Positions 1 to 6,995 of a DNA stretch of 11,374 nucleotides are shown here, in pieces (the first letter of the stretch is position 1; every line of letters starts with the position of its first letter). The DNA is from an uncultured Prevotella sp. (GTDB lineage Bacteria; Bacteroidota; Bacteroidia; Bacteroidales; Bacteroidaceae). The stretch covers positions 1 through 11,374 of the forward strand of contig OMVH01000070.1 of NCBI GenBank assembly GCA_900314365.1, given 5' to 3'. The position numbers and the translations under genes were made by a program. Below the pieces are notes generated by a model. The model was not told the origin of the DNA. It was given only the letters and a program-made list of their open reading frames with translations, and ran no database searches.

Positions 1-87
1 TTCAACGACTTCATAGCCCAGGACAACAGTCTGGAAAAGGTCATTGTCCCTATCCGCGACGGTCTGACGCTGATACGCCTGAAATAA
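1..87 (+). CDS. O-methyltransferase, C-terminal end (partial)
   Basis: Only the last 28 codons are inside the window; the frame is open from base 1 and stops at TAA 85-87. The tail contains VIVPIRDGLTLIRLK. This closely resembles the end of bacterial class I SAM-dependent O-methyltransferases of the caffeoyl-CoA/catechol type (family 3), where the last beta strand carries a P-[LI]-x-DG-[LI] motif. Enzymes of this family transfer a methyl group from SAM to a hydroxyl; the substrate cannot be told from this fragment. The next gene starts 25 bp later on the same strand, so the two may be co-transcribed. The assignment rests on a short C-terminal motif and is tentative. Confidence 0.6.
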   Translation, partial: FNDFIAQDNSLEKVIVPIRDGLTLIRLK

Positions 88-112
88 TTTTTTCACTTAA
101 ATCCTTTTTGCC

Positions 113-1837
113 ATGAGACATTCTTCCCTCAAAACCACTTTGCTCTTCGTCTTACTCTTATTGCCGTCCCGCATCGGCGCACAATGCCATGTGGACATCG
201 GCGGCGAACTCAGACAGCGCATCCTTCATAACTTCGACCGGCTCGAACAGGAGAAATATCGGCCGGAACACGTCTACCTCACGGAAGAACAGTCGGGTTA
301 CTGGCCCGGCGATACCGAAGGACGCACTATCTTGGGACTCGTCCTCGACGCTCGCAGTACGGGCCGGCAACCGCTCTATCTCGACGAAATCCTGCGCCTG
401 CTGCCTTCGCATCTCAATGCCAAAGGCTATCTGGGTACCATTCACAAGGGTCAGGCCGACGAACAGCAGCTTTCTGGACACGGATGGCTGTTGCGCGGAC
501 TCTCAGAGTATTATTTGTGGAAACACGACACGAAGGCGTTACAGCTCCTGAGAACCATCACCGACAGCCTCTTCCTCCCCATAGAACCCTATCTGAAATC
601 CTATCCGCTCGACCCCGAGAAACGGATTAAGAATGTCGGAGGAGCGTCCGGCAATATCGTGGCAGTGGCAAATCACTGGCGGCTCTCCACCGACGTGGGC
701 TGCATCTTCATAGCCATGGATGGCTTCCTCCAGGCGACACAAGTGCTCAACGAGGCGCATATTAAAGGCGAGGCGCAACGGCTCAAGATGGCCAAGGAAT
801 GGACGGACCTCTTTCTGCAATGCCCTTTGGTAAAGATAGAGGCTCAGACTCACGCCTCGCTCACGGGCATGAGAGGACTGCTCCGCTATGCAGCCATGAC
901 GGGAGATAAAGCCTACGTAACACAGGCGGAACAACGCTGGAAGGCTTACAAGCAATACGGGATGACAGAGGACTACGCCAACTACAACTGGTTCTGCCGC
1001 TACGACACGTGGACAGAACCCTGCGCGGTGGTCGACTCCTATATGGTGGCGTCACAACTTTGGCAAGCCACCCGCAAAGCCCAATATCTCACCGATGCAG
1101 AACTCATCTATTGGAACGCTCTCTGTCACGGGCAGCGTGACAACGGCGGTTTCGGCACTGACAACTGTCCGGGCAAGGCTTCGGGAAGCGACTGCATAGG
1201 CGTAGCTGCTTATGAGGCCCATTGGTGTTGCACCATGCGTGGAGGAGAGGGACTAAGCAGGGCTGCGGAATATGCCGCTTATGCCGTTGCCGACACGCTT
1301 TTCCTGACCACCTTCCGCGATATGACTGTCAGGGCACAACTCGCTTCCGGGGGGCTGACTTTAACCGTGAGCACCCTTTATCCGTTTCAGGAAGATGCTT
1401 GCATCGACCTCTACGTTAAGGACGCTCCAAGTAAGACTGTGTTGGCAGTGCCGGCTTTCGACTGGATGACAAGCCCGACGGTGAAAGTCAATGGAAGGGC
1501 ATTGACATGGAAAAAGAATCATGGAATGGTAACCTTCAGCAAGCGCTTCCGGCGTGGCGACCACATCAAGCTCACGTTTACCATGCACCCGCAATATGTG
1601 GGAGTGGTCAATCCGGCAAACAATACTTCAGAAACCTTCCGAGTGACCTTTGGACCTCTCTTGCTTGCTGCAGAATCATGCCAGGGCAATCTTCTGTATG
1701 GTGAAAAGCTCAATTCTATTGGAAAGTTAACCTTCAGAGGTGAGAGAAGCAGCACCGAAGTGAGCCCGCTCTACCACCTGATGTCGACAAAGTTGAAGGA
1801 AAACAGCTATGCGCGCCGGCTTCTTTTCCATCGTTAA
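113..1837 (+). CDS. Secreted GH127-type beta-L-arabinofuranosidase
   Basis: A 574-aa exported glycoside hydrolase of the GH127/DUF1680 group, expected to release L-arabinofuranose from plant glycans. Residues 1-23 form a signal peptide (hydrophobic core LLFVLLLLP, probable cleavage after GA at 22-23); the cysteine at 25 does not sit in a lipobox. An alpha/alpha-barrel-like region fills about 30-390 and a beta-sandwich region about 395-574, including the family-like FGPLLLAAE at 513-521. E302 and C304 (TEPC) and C372-C373 (WCC) match the zinc ligands and nucleophilic cysteine of Bifidobacterium HypBA1 (E338, C340, C417, C418). E286 lies exactly 16 residues before E302, as the acid/base E322 does before E338. 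The enzyme therefore looks catalytically complete, though short for the family. No SusC/SusD or other glycan genes flank it in the window. The ATG at 113 is chosen because it begins the signal peptide. Related families such as GH146 are possible alternatives. Confidence 0.85.
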   Translation: MRHSSLKTTLLFVLLLLPSRIGAQCHVDIGGELRQRILHNFDRLEQEKYRPEHVYLTEEQSGYWPGDTEGRTILGLVLDARSTGRQPLYLDEILRLLPSHLNAKGYLGTIHKGQADEQQLSGHGWLLRGLSEYYLWKHDTKALQLLRTITDSLFLPIEPYLKSYPLDPEKRIKNVGGASGNIVAVANHWRLSTDVGCIFIAMDGFLQATQVLNEAHIKGEAQRLKMAKEWTDLFLQCPLVKIEAQTHASLTGMRGLLRYAAMTGDKAYVTQAEQRWKAYKQYGMTEDYANYNWFCRYDTWTEPCAVVDSYMVASQLWQATRKAQYLTDAELIYWNALCHGQRDNGGFGTDNCPGKASGSDCIGVAAYEAHWCCTMRGGEGLSRAAEYAAYAVADTLFLTTFRDMTVRAQLASGGLTLTVSTLYPFQEDACIDLYVKDAPSKTVLAVPAFDWMTSPTVKVNGRALTWKKNHGMVTFSKRFRRGDHIKLTFTMHPQYVGVVNPANNTSETFRVTFGPLLLAAESCQGNLLYGEKLNSIGKLTFRGERSSTEVSPLYHLMSTKLKENSYARRLLFHR

Positions 1838-1845
1838 TCCTCTTC

Positions 1846-2787
1846 TCAATGCAGCGACCGAGGCGAACCGAACAACCACCGTGAAAGGTGCAACCGGTCG
1901 CTGAGCCATCCTATGGACAGACTTCCACCAACAGCAAAGGGAAGGGCCACAAGCAGGAAGAGCATACCCGTAGGGTCAAAGTTCACTAAGGGAGCTTGGA
2001 AACACTTAGCGAGCATGGTGAAGACAGGCGAGAACAGCAACAGCAGCAAAGTGTTGCGACCGACATAAAGGGGCAGTCGAAGGACATTCGGGCCGAGATA
2101 GCGGAAGAACCACAATAGCAGTGACACTACACACCAAACGAGCAGCATGCCGGGAAGGCTTGCCTTGTTGAGCATCCCGGGCAGAAATAACACGATGAGG
2201 ACGATGGGCAAAAGGGTCCAAGGGGCGGGATGAAAGCACCGGACAAAGCTGCGACCGCTCTGACGGATGACTATTCCCACAAAGAAGTAGAAAGCATTGG
2301 CCCAGTCAACAAGCCCGGCAGCACTAAGCATTCCGTAGCACAAACCCACCATTAGCAGTCTCCAGCGAAGGCGGAACAAAGTGCTATGGAGTGGCAGATA
2401 AGCCGTCACACTGCACAGGATGAGCGTATGCAAATACCAATAAGGACCTAAGGGATGAAGCAGTAATTTGGAAAGCAACACGCCCACCGTGAGATGACCG
2501 ATATGCTCTCGGATGGGCAGCAAGGAGGCCATAACGACATAGGCCACTTCCATGACCGCATAAGGAACGAAGAGCCACCACATACTTCGAAGAAACGGCC
2601 GCACAGCCTTCGCTCGGTTTAAGACATAGCCCGAAATAAGAAGGAAGCCCGGCATATGAAAGGTATAGACAAAACGCTTCGCCAGCGGATAGGTATCACC
2701 GATATATACCAAATGGAACGCAATCATCAGAATGATGAACACGAACTTCAAATAGTCGAGCTCCGCAATACGTTTCTTCTGCGACAT
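1846..2787 (-). CDS. Acyltransferase family 3 (membrane O-acyltransferase)
   Basis: A 313-aa polytopic inner-membrane protein of the Acyl_transf_3 family (OafA/NolL-like). These proteins move acetyl or other acyl groups onto surface sugars or lipids; the acceptor is unknown here. Family signs are the N-terminal LDYLKFVFIILMIAFHL (residues 10-26) with the conserved histidine at 25, HMPGFLLISGY at 44-54, a WYL at 117-119, and about ten hydrophobic segments. The frame stays open to 2931, but that extension translates the palindromic repeats. A TATCTTTG -7 box at 2813-2820 would place the transcript start near 2810. The start at 2787 (MSQKKRIAELDY) is therefore preferred over 2811 (MKNHGRTF...) or 2931. 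Its stop is 8 bp from the convergent GH127 stop. Confidence 0.85.
   Translation of the reverse strand: MSQKKRIAELDYLKFVFIILMIAFHLVYIGDTYPLAKRFVYTFHMPGFLLISGYVLNRAKAVRPFLRSMWWLFVPYAVMEVAYVVMASLLPIREHIGHLTVGVLLSKLLLHPLGPYWYLHTLILCSVTAYLPLHSTLFRLRWRLLMVGLCYGMLSAAGLVDWANAFYFFVGIVIRQSGRSFVRCFHPAPWTLLPIVLIVLFLPGMLNKASLPGMLLVWCVVSLLLWFFRYLGPNVLRLPLYVGRNTLLLLLFSPVFTMLAKCFQAPLVNFDPTGMLFLLVALPFAVGGSLSIGWLSDRLHLSRWLFGSPRSLH
1853..1902. repeat. Inverted repeat at the convergent gene ends
   Basis: The arms AGCGACCG (1853-1860) and CGGTCGCT (1895-1902) are perfect 8-bp complements. They enclose a smaller CACC/GGTG hairpin (1877-1880 with 1887-1890). The structure lies just after the GH127 stop and inside the last codons of the convergent acyltransferase. 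It could slow or end rightward transcription, but there is no T-run after it, so a terminator role is a guess. Confidence 0.3.
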
Positions 2788-2812
2788 GAATGTTCTACCG
2801 TGATTCTTCATG

Positions 2813-2843
2813 CAAAGATAGTGCAAACGAAAGGAATACCCAA
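2813..2843 (-). promoter_or_regulatory. Bacteroidetes-type promoter of the acyltransferase
   Basis: On the minus strand a TTG (2843-2841) is followed by 20 bp and then TATCTTTG (2820-2813). This fits the Bacteroidetes -33/-7 pattern (TTTG/TTG ... TAnnTTTG). It predicts a start of transcription near 2810, and so a leader of about 23 nt ahead of the ATG at 2787. The -33 TTG is part of the left arm of the first palindrome, so the element directly overlaps the repeat. Confidence 0.6.
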
Positions 2844-2868
2844 GAAAAAGCTCGCTTTTTCTTGGGTA
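2837..2868. repeat. Palindrome, 15-bp arms (copy 1)
   Basis: The arms TACCCAAGAAAAAGC (2837-2851) and GCTTTTTCTTGGGTA (2854-2868) are perfect complements around a 2-base centre. Transcribed from either strand it would give a strong hairpin. There is no T-run beyond the stem, so it is not a standard terminator. It overlaps the -33 element of the acyltransferase promoter. Confidence 0.9.
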
Positions 2869-2924
2869 CTCCTGAGTGCAGCCTGTCCTTCTTGCCGTCA
2901 GGCAAAAAGTGCAAACGAAAGGAA

Positions 2925-2956
2925 TACCCAAGAAAAAGCTCGCTTTTTCTTGGGTA
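2925..2956. repeat. Palindrome, 15-bp arms (copy 2)
   Basis: This is an exact copy of the first palindrome, 88 bp further on (arms 2925-2939 and 2942-2956). Confidence 0.9.
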
Positions 2957-3000
2957 CTCCTGAGTGCAGCCTATCCTTCTTGCCGTCAGGCAAAAAGTGC

Positions 3001-3140
3001 GCCCCTTGTCGTCTACAGCTTTTAGTATCTTCTGTAGTGAAGTTGAATTATTTTGTTCGATAGTTCTGCGAAGAGATAAAGTTTATTAATCGAGCACTAA
3101 AAAAGCCCGTTGAAAATGCGATAGTTAAGGAACATTTTAG
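3001..3140. other. Intergenic stretch between the tandem repeat and the ald promoter
   Basis: No gene is visible here. The stretch is AT-rich. The only structure seen is a weak inverted repeat, CTACAG (3013-3018) with CTGTAG (3032-3037). Confidence 0.4.
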
Positions 3141-3148
3141 TAAATTTG
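3141..3148 (+). promoter_or_regulatory. -7 box of the ald promoter
   Basis: TAAATTTG matches the Bacteroidetes -7 consensus TAnnTTTG exactly. It lies 28 bp before the ald ATG, which implies a leader of about 25 nt. No convincing -33 TTG is found 19-20 bp upstream, so the promoter is weaker or regulated. Directly before the gene, a mini-ORF ATG ATA CTA TGA (3169-3180) ends by overlapping the ald ATG as ATGA. Confidence 0.5.
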
Positions 3149-3176
3149 CCTCCGTTACATTATTAATTATGATACT

Positions 3177-4283
3177 ATGAGAATTGGTATTCCAAAGGAA
3201 ATTAAGGACAACGAGAACCGCGTTGGCATGACTCCCGCGGGTGTTGCCGAGCTTGTCCGCCATGGACATGAAGTGTTTGTTCAGCATACAGCTGGTGAAG
3301 GCAGTGCGTTCCCCGATACCGACTACGAGAAAGTGGGTGCACAAATCCTGCCCACCATTGAGGATGTGTATGCTCAAAGCGACATGATCGTGAAGGTGAA
3401 GGAACCCATTGAGCCGGAATATCCCTTGGTGAAGAAGGGGCAGCTCTTGTTCACTTACTTCCATTTCGCCTCCGACCGTCCTCTTACTGACGCAATGCTG
3501 AAAAGCGGTGCCGTGTGTCTGGCCTACGAGACCGTGCAGACTCCCGACCACCGTCTTCCGTTACTCATTCCAATGAGTGAGGTCGCTGGCCGCATGGGCG
3601 TCATGGAAGGTGCCTATTATCTACAGAAGACAAAGGGTGGAAAAGGAAAGCTCATCAGCGGTGTTCCCGGAGTGAAGCCCGCCAAGGTGCTGGTACTCGG
3701 TGGAGGCACTGTGGGAGAAGCTGCCGCACGAATGGCTGCCGGCATGGGCGCCGATGTCTACATTGCCGACATCTCGCTGCCTCGACTGCGCCAGCTCGGC
3801 TTTGAGCTTCCGGCCAACGTGCATACGCTTTATTCTTCCGAGCACAACATCCGTGAAGAGCTCCGTGATACCGATATCGTAATCGGCTCCGTGCTCATTC
3901 CGGGTGCCAAGACTCCGCACCTCATCACGCGCGAGATGTTGCAGGTGATGCAGAAGGGTTCTGTACTTGTTGATGTAGCCATTGACCAGGGCGGATGTTT
4001 CGAGACCTCCCACCCGACCACGCACTCCGACCCCGTCTACGAGGTGGATGGCATTGTCCACTATGCCGTGGCCAACATTCCGGGTGCCGTACCCAACACA
4101 TCGACAACAGCTCTCACCAACGCTACATTACGCTACGCCCTGGCTCTTGCCGACAAGGGATGGCGACAGGCCTGCAAGGAAGATGAGGCTCTGCGCAAGG
4201 GACTCAACATCGTGGAAGGCAAGGTGACTTTCAAGGGAGTTGCCGATGCATGGGGATTACCTTTGAGCGAGATTGACCTCTAA
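3177..4283 (+). CDS. ald: Alanine dehydrogenase
   Basis: A 368-aa cytosolic NAD-dependent enzyme (EC 1.4.1.1) that interconverts L-alanine with pyruvate plus ammonia, linking amino-acid use to nitrogen and redox balance. The length is standard for the family. R15, K75 (KVKEP), H96 (YFHFA) and D270 (VAIDQGG) fall at the residue numbers of the substrate and catalytic residues of Mycobacterium tuberculosis Ald. The NAD-binding Rossmann motif GGGTVG is at 175-180, with acidic D198 at the end of the next strand. The start is set by the N-terminal MRIGIPKEIKDNENRV, which is invariant in the family. It is a single-gene unit with its own -7 box and terminator. The related NAD(P) transhydrogenase alpha subunit is excluded by length and by the alanine-dehydrogenase active-site context. 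Confidence 0.97.
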   Translation: MRIGIPKEIKDNENRVGMTPAGVAELVRHGHEVFVQHTAGEGSAFPDTDYEKVGAQILPTIEDVYAQSDMIVKVKEPIEPEYPLVKKGQLLFTYFHFASDRPLTDAMLKSGAVCLAYETVQTPDHRLPLLIPMSEVAGRMGVMEGAYYLQKTKGGKGKLISGVPGVKPAKVLVLGGGTVGEAAARMAAGMGADVYIADISLPRLRQLGFELPANVHTLYSSEHNIREELRDTDIVIGSVLIPGAKTPHLITREMLQVMQKGSVLVDVAIDQGGCFETSHPTTHSDPVYEVDGIVHYAVANIPGAVPNTSTTALTNATLRYALALADKGWRQACKEDEALRKGLNIVEGKVTFKGVADAWGLPLSEIDL

Positions 4284-4307
4284 ACAGAGACTCTGGTTCA
4301 GAATAAT

Positions 4308-4364
4308 AAAAAGAAGCCTGCCCGGCTGTCCTTTCCTATGGACCGCCACGCAGGCTTCTTTTTT
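4308..4364. terminator. Bidirectional rho-independent terminator
   Basis: A perfect 14-bp stem is formed by AAAAAGAAGCCTGC (4308-4321) and GCAGGCTTCTTTTT (4350-4363). The 28-nt loop can pair further (GTCC with GGAC). The stem is followed by T on the plus strand, and the A-run on the other side gives a T-run on the minus strand. It lies 24 bp after the ald stop and 14 bp after the end of the convergent 387-aa gene, so it can end both transcripts. Confidence 0.9.
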
Positions 4365-4377
4365 ATACTGCAGGCTG

Positions 4378-5541
4378 TTATTGTGCCGACTGGAATGCAG
4401 TGATATCGCCGGTATAGTCGCAAGTCACCTTATTTCCCTTGTCGGTGAGCAAGTCGGCCTTCACGTGGTACTTGCCGTCGTCGGTCTTGCTTATGGTCAT
4501 CGTTCCGCCGGTAATGGAGCAGTAGGCCACACTGAGATTCTTGTTGACGCGCTCGCAGAAAGAGCCTAAGGTGATGGTTGCATACTTCGTCCCTGGGAAG
4601 AAGACACCCGGCTCCTCATTGATGGAGTAGTTGTTCTTCTTAGTACCCACCTTGTAAGTACCCACGAGATCGGAGTCCTTAGCCGTGTAAAGGTCCATGT
4701 TGAGTTTCATTCCCGGGACGGCGGGATGTACGCCATCGTCAGTCACCTGACTGACATCGAAGAGACGCAGCACGTAGTTGTCGGTCTTTGTGCCCGGATA
4801 GAGCATGTACTGTGCCAGTACGGGCCGGATGTCAACATCGCCGCTAATGACCGTGGAGTCCACTGCCGTAGAGTCATTGCTATAGTCATCCATCGTGATG
4901 GGACCGGCGTAATGGAAGTCTAAAGTTTTGCCTTCCGTGGTCGTCACGTGTGCCGTGAAGTCATAACCCTCGCCGGTATGCACCACATTCATCTCGCCAG
5001 AAGCGAAAGGCACCGTGCGTATCAGGCTTCCCGAGTCGGTGTGCAGACGGTTCTGTACAGCCAAGGAGAACTCCGTGGTGAAAGCACCGTTGCGGCGTGT
5101 CGGACTGGCCGTGTACTTTCCTTCAGGCACTATTGGCCGTGCATGGTCCTTGGAGAGTGCGGCCCAGATATCGACATAGAGAAGCCATCCGCCTTCGTGA
5201 CGGGGCACCATGTCACCGTCGGCACCTGCCCGCCCCACGCTGTCGTTGGAGAGGATGAAGTAGTAGTCGCCGTAACCTTCCTTCCAGAAATCGCCAAAAT
5301 AGATGCCAGCCACGTTGTGAGAAAGCTCTATAGCCTCTCCCGTAATCCGGGGCCTGCGCTCTACGGAGCTGACGCTGTCAATGCGAACGCCGCCGAATCT
5401 CGTTGCCTGGTCTTTAGTGACAGGCGTCAGATTGCCTTTCACATCAACCGTCTTATCATCGGTAGTGTGGATGACAAACTGTGCCTTTGCTCCCATGCAG
5501 AAGACGAGAGCAAAGGTCAATAGCAGATACTTTCTCATCAT
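4378..5541 (-). CDS. Exported protein with two related beta-rich repeats (function unknown)
   Basis: A 387-aa protein with a signal peptide (core LLLTFALVFCMG, probable cleavage after KA at 19-20). I do not recognise a named family with confidence. The mature part appears to hold two copies of a module of about 125 residues, roughly 92-215 and 256-381. The ends of the copies align: SGEMNVVHTGEGYDFTAHV (181-199) with GGTMTISKTDDGKYHVKAD (345-363), each followed by a T-x-x-GK/GN strand and Y-[AT]-G-[PD]-I. This pattern of alternating strands suggests small beta-barrels or lipocalin/calycin-like domains. The N-terminal 21-60 carries a TTDDKTVDV stretch like those at the same place in the two upstream proteins. 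The ATG overlaps the upstream TAA by one base (TAATG), so translation is probably coupled; a second ATG follows at 5538. It is the last gene of a three-gene secreted operon. Confidence 0.8.
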   Translation of the reverse strand: MMRKYLLLTFALVFCMGAKAQFVIHTTDDKTVDVKGNLTPVTKDQATRFGGVRIDSVSSVERRPRITGEAIELSHNVAGIYFGDFWKEGYGDYYFILSNDSVGRAGADGDMVPRHEGGWLLYVDIWAALSKDHARPIVPEGKYTASPTRRNGAFTTEFSLAVQNRLHTDSGSLIRTVPFASGEMNVVHTGEGYDFTAHVTTTEGKTLDFHYAGPITMDDYSNDSTAVDSTVISGDVDIRPVLAQYMLYPGTKTDNYVLRLFDVSQVTDDGVHPAVPGMKLNMDLYTAKDSDLVGTYKVGTKKNNYSINEEPGVFFPGTKYATITLGSFCERVNKNLSVAYCSITGGTMTISKTDDGKYHVKADLLTDKGNKVTCDYTGDITAFQSAQ

Positions 5542-6422
5542 TATTTAAAGGAGATATTGTCGAGGCATACCCCGAAGGCGCCTGAGAAATAACTGTTGAA
5601 TGTGTCGGAGCCCTGAGCCGTCAGCACCACTTTGTGCACCTTGCCTAAGCCGCTCAGGCTCACCTTGGTCCATTCGTTGCACAGATAGGTCTTGCCGTCA
5701 CGGTAGTCGGCCATAGGCACAGTGACCGTTCCCGTCACCTGGTCCTGGGCATCGTAGCCCGTGAACACCACTTCGTAGTAGTCGCCATCCTGAAAGGCAG
5801 GTTTGCTATAGTAACCAATCTTGCAGTTCTGCCATACGTCGGCAGTGTTGTTCACCATGACCGAGACCATCTCGTGGCTTTCGTCACCATCGAAAGTGAA
5901 GGCAGGTCCTTCTCCCTTCTTCGATTTGGTCACGTAGGTGTCGTAGCGCATCACCACGTATTTACGGGAGCCCTCAGCAGCAGCCGGCTGAGTTGCGTCG
6001 GTGGTGATAACCTTCTTTGAGGAGGCCGATCCGGGATGCTCATCCTGCCATTTACTCACCTCGCTCTCCTCGGTGACGAGTGCGCCGCCGAACATGCCGT
6101 AATACTCCTGAACCTTGAATGTGATGCCGGCCTCGGTGTAAGAATTAACTTTGGCGGATATGAAGTTGTTGTGCTTGTTGGCCGCAAAGTTGCAGCCCTC
6201 GAAGGTGACTATCTTAGGACCGGTGAAAGTCTCTGCGCGCTCAATGGTGTAACCGGTGAGAAGCTTGTTTCCGCCTACGGTCCATGCCGAATCCTTAGAT
6301 TCCAGGGCGGTGCTGTCGGCAACGACAATGCCCGCAGAGTCAGTGCGTACGACAACGAATTTCTTGCCGGCTGTGGCCGACAGACTAAGGAGGCAGAATG
6401 CCCCTAACAGTAATTGCTTCAT
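5541..6422 (-). CDS. Exported DUF4465-domain protein
   Basis: A 293-aa protein with a signal peptide (MKQLLLGAFCLLSLSATAG) and no lipobox. From about residue 70 on it resembles DUF4465, a beta-sandwich-like family of Bacteroidetes cell-surface or secreted proteins. Features that fit are FEGCNFAAN (74-82), the VNNTADVW stretch (190-197), DYYEVVFTGYDAQDQVTGTV (214-233), ADYRDGKTYLCNEWTKVSLSGLG (238-260) and the terminal FGVCLDNISF. Residues 115-155 are a charged, Ser/Ala-rich insertion. The biochemical role is not established from sequence. As I recall, some DUF4465 proteins sit in corrinoid-uptake loci, but no BtuB-like gene or cobalamin box is seen here. The gene lies 19 bp after the T9SS-type protein and has an unusually good ribosome binding site. 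Confidence 0.8.
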   Translation of the reverse strand: MKQLLLGAFCLLSLSATAGKKFVVVRTDSAGIVVADSTALESKDSAWTVGGNKLLTGYTIERAETFTGPKIVTFEGCNFAANKHNNFISAKVNSYTEAGITFKVQEYYGMFGGALVTEESEVSKWQDEHPGSASSKKVITTDATQPAAAEGSRKYVVMRYDTYVTKSKKGEGPAFTFDGDESHEMVSVMVNNTADVWQNCKIGYYSKPAFQDGDYYEVVFTGYDAQDQVTGTVTVPMADYRDGKTYLCNEWTKVSLSGLGKVHKVVLTAQGSDTFNSYFSGAFGVCLDNISFK

Positions 6423-6429
6423 GTTGTGT

Positions 6430-6434
6430 CCTCC
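6430..6434 (-). promoter_or_regulatory. Strong Shine-Dalgarno site of the DUF4465 gene
   Basis: The minus strand reads GAGGGGAGG followed by ACACAAC and the ATG at 6422, so GGAGG sits 7 nt before the start. Bacteroidetes genes usually lack such sites, and the first gene of this operon has none. The site fixes the start and suggests high independent translation of this middle gene. Confidence 0.65.
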
Positions 6435-6441
6435 CCTCTCT

Positions 6442-6906
6442 TTATTTCTTTATGAATTTCACCGACTGGCGTCCTACCTTCAGTATGTAGAGCCCGGGCT
6501 GCAGAGAGCGTACGTTGACGACGGTCTCGCTGCCTCGTGCGACGCTCACGTTCTGACGGCTTCCGTTGGTTGAGTAGACCTCAATCTTAGCGCTGCTGTC
6601 TACACCTGACAACGAAAGTTCGCCTGAGACAACACCCGAAAGCTTTACTTCTGACGTGGAGGGACGCAGTGTGGAGACAGCCGTTGGAGTGCCCTGCGAC
6701 ACTGTGGCCCGGCGGACACCTTCCACGGCATCGCCCTCCTTGAGCACGATTGTGAATAAAGAGTCGTTGTCGGCGGCAAGAAAGAAACTGACATTTGCAA
6801 GAGCCACCTTCTGTCCATTGTCTGTTGAGAGATACCAGCTTGAATCCTGAGCTGAAACATGGAGTGCCCCGAATACCAGGGCTGCAATAAGTAAAATTTT
6901 CTTCAT
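6442..6906 (-). CDS. Small secreted protein with T9SS type A-like sorting domain
   Basis: A 154-aa protein. Residues 1-19 are a signal peptide (LLIAALVFGALHVSA, cleavage before QDSS). Residues 20-70 are a short beta-type segment with WYLSTDNGQKVAL and a second strand pair (FTIVLKEGDAV), similar in style to short Bacteroidetes secreted modules. After a Ser/Thr/Pro linker (70-86), residues 87-154 look like a type IX secretion C-terminal sorting domain: KIEVYSTNGSR, then NVRSLQPGLYILKV, ending KFIKK. This predicts passage through the periplasm by Sec, then export and perhaps anchoring by T9SS. It is mostly targeting signal with very little cargo, which is odd. The frame could begin at 6948, but that ATG lies in the leader hairpin; MKKILLIAAL at 6906 is preferred. 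It is the first gene of the operon. Confidence 0.75.
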   Translation of the reverse strand: MKKILLIAALVFGALHVSAQDSSWYLSTDNGQKVALANVSFFLAADNDSLFTIVLKEGDAVEGVRRATVSQGTPTAVSTLRPSTSEVKLSGVVSGELSLSGVDSSAKIEVYSTNGSRQNVSVARGSETVVNVRSLQPGLYILKVGRQSVKFIKK

Positions 6907-6947
6907 ATAATCAACATTAAAGACCCTTGTGTAAAGATTTGACTGCA

Positions 6948-6976
6948 TCGGGACGAGGGTCTCTCGTGCGTCCCGA
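6948..6976 (-). promoter_or_regulatory. Hairpin in the operon leader
   Basis: On the minus strand this leader segment folds into a stem of TCGGG plus ACGAG-type pairs (6948-6957 with 6963-6967 and 6972-6976), with a 4-base bulge. Alternatively it forms a plain 8-bp stem, 6948-6955 with 6969-6976. It begins about 12 nt after the predicted transcript start and lies 42 nt before the ATG. There is no T-run, so it is more likely a stability or regulatory element than a terminator. Confidence 0.5.
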
Positions 6977-6995
6977 CAGCCTCGTAAAGACCATG

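Larger units (their letters stand above)
2821..3000. repeat. Tandem duplication, 2 x 88 bp
   Basis: Unit 1 is 2821-2908 and unit 2 is 2909-2996. They are identical except g2885 versus a2973, and the first four bases of a third unit (gtgc) follow at 2997-3000. Each unit holds a long palindrome and a second small hairpin, TTGCC-GTCA-GGCAA (2892-2905 in unit 1, repeated 88 bp later). The near-perfect identity suggests a recent duplication of a REP-like intergenic element. No transposase is nearby. Confidence 0.9.

Noticed and set aside
2837..2956. Palindromes as terminators for the left-hand genes
   Set aside because: The stems are long but not followed by T-runs on either strand, and no gene ends close by.
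2656..3063. 135-codon plus-strand frame through the tandem repeats
   Set aside because: It covers the antisense of the acyltransferase N-terminus and the two palindromic repeat units. The repeated peptide is only the repeat read in two frames.
4948..5523. 191-codon plus-strand frame, opposite the 387-aa secreted gene
   Set aside because: It has no signal or domain and lies inside the real secreted gene, which has a signal peptide and a start coupled to the previous gene.
6907..6995. Cobalamin riboswitch in the leader of the DUF4465 operon
   Set aside because: Considered because of a remembered link of DUF4465 to corrinoid uptake. The leader is only about 85 nt and shows no B12-box-like motif.
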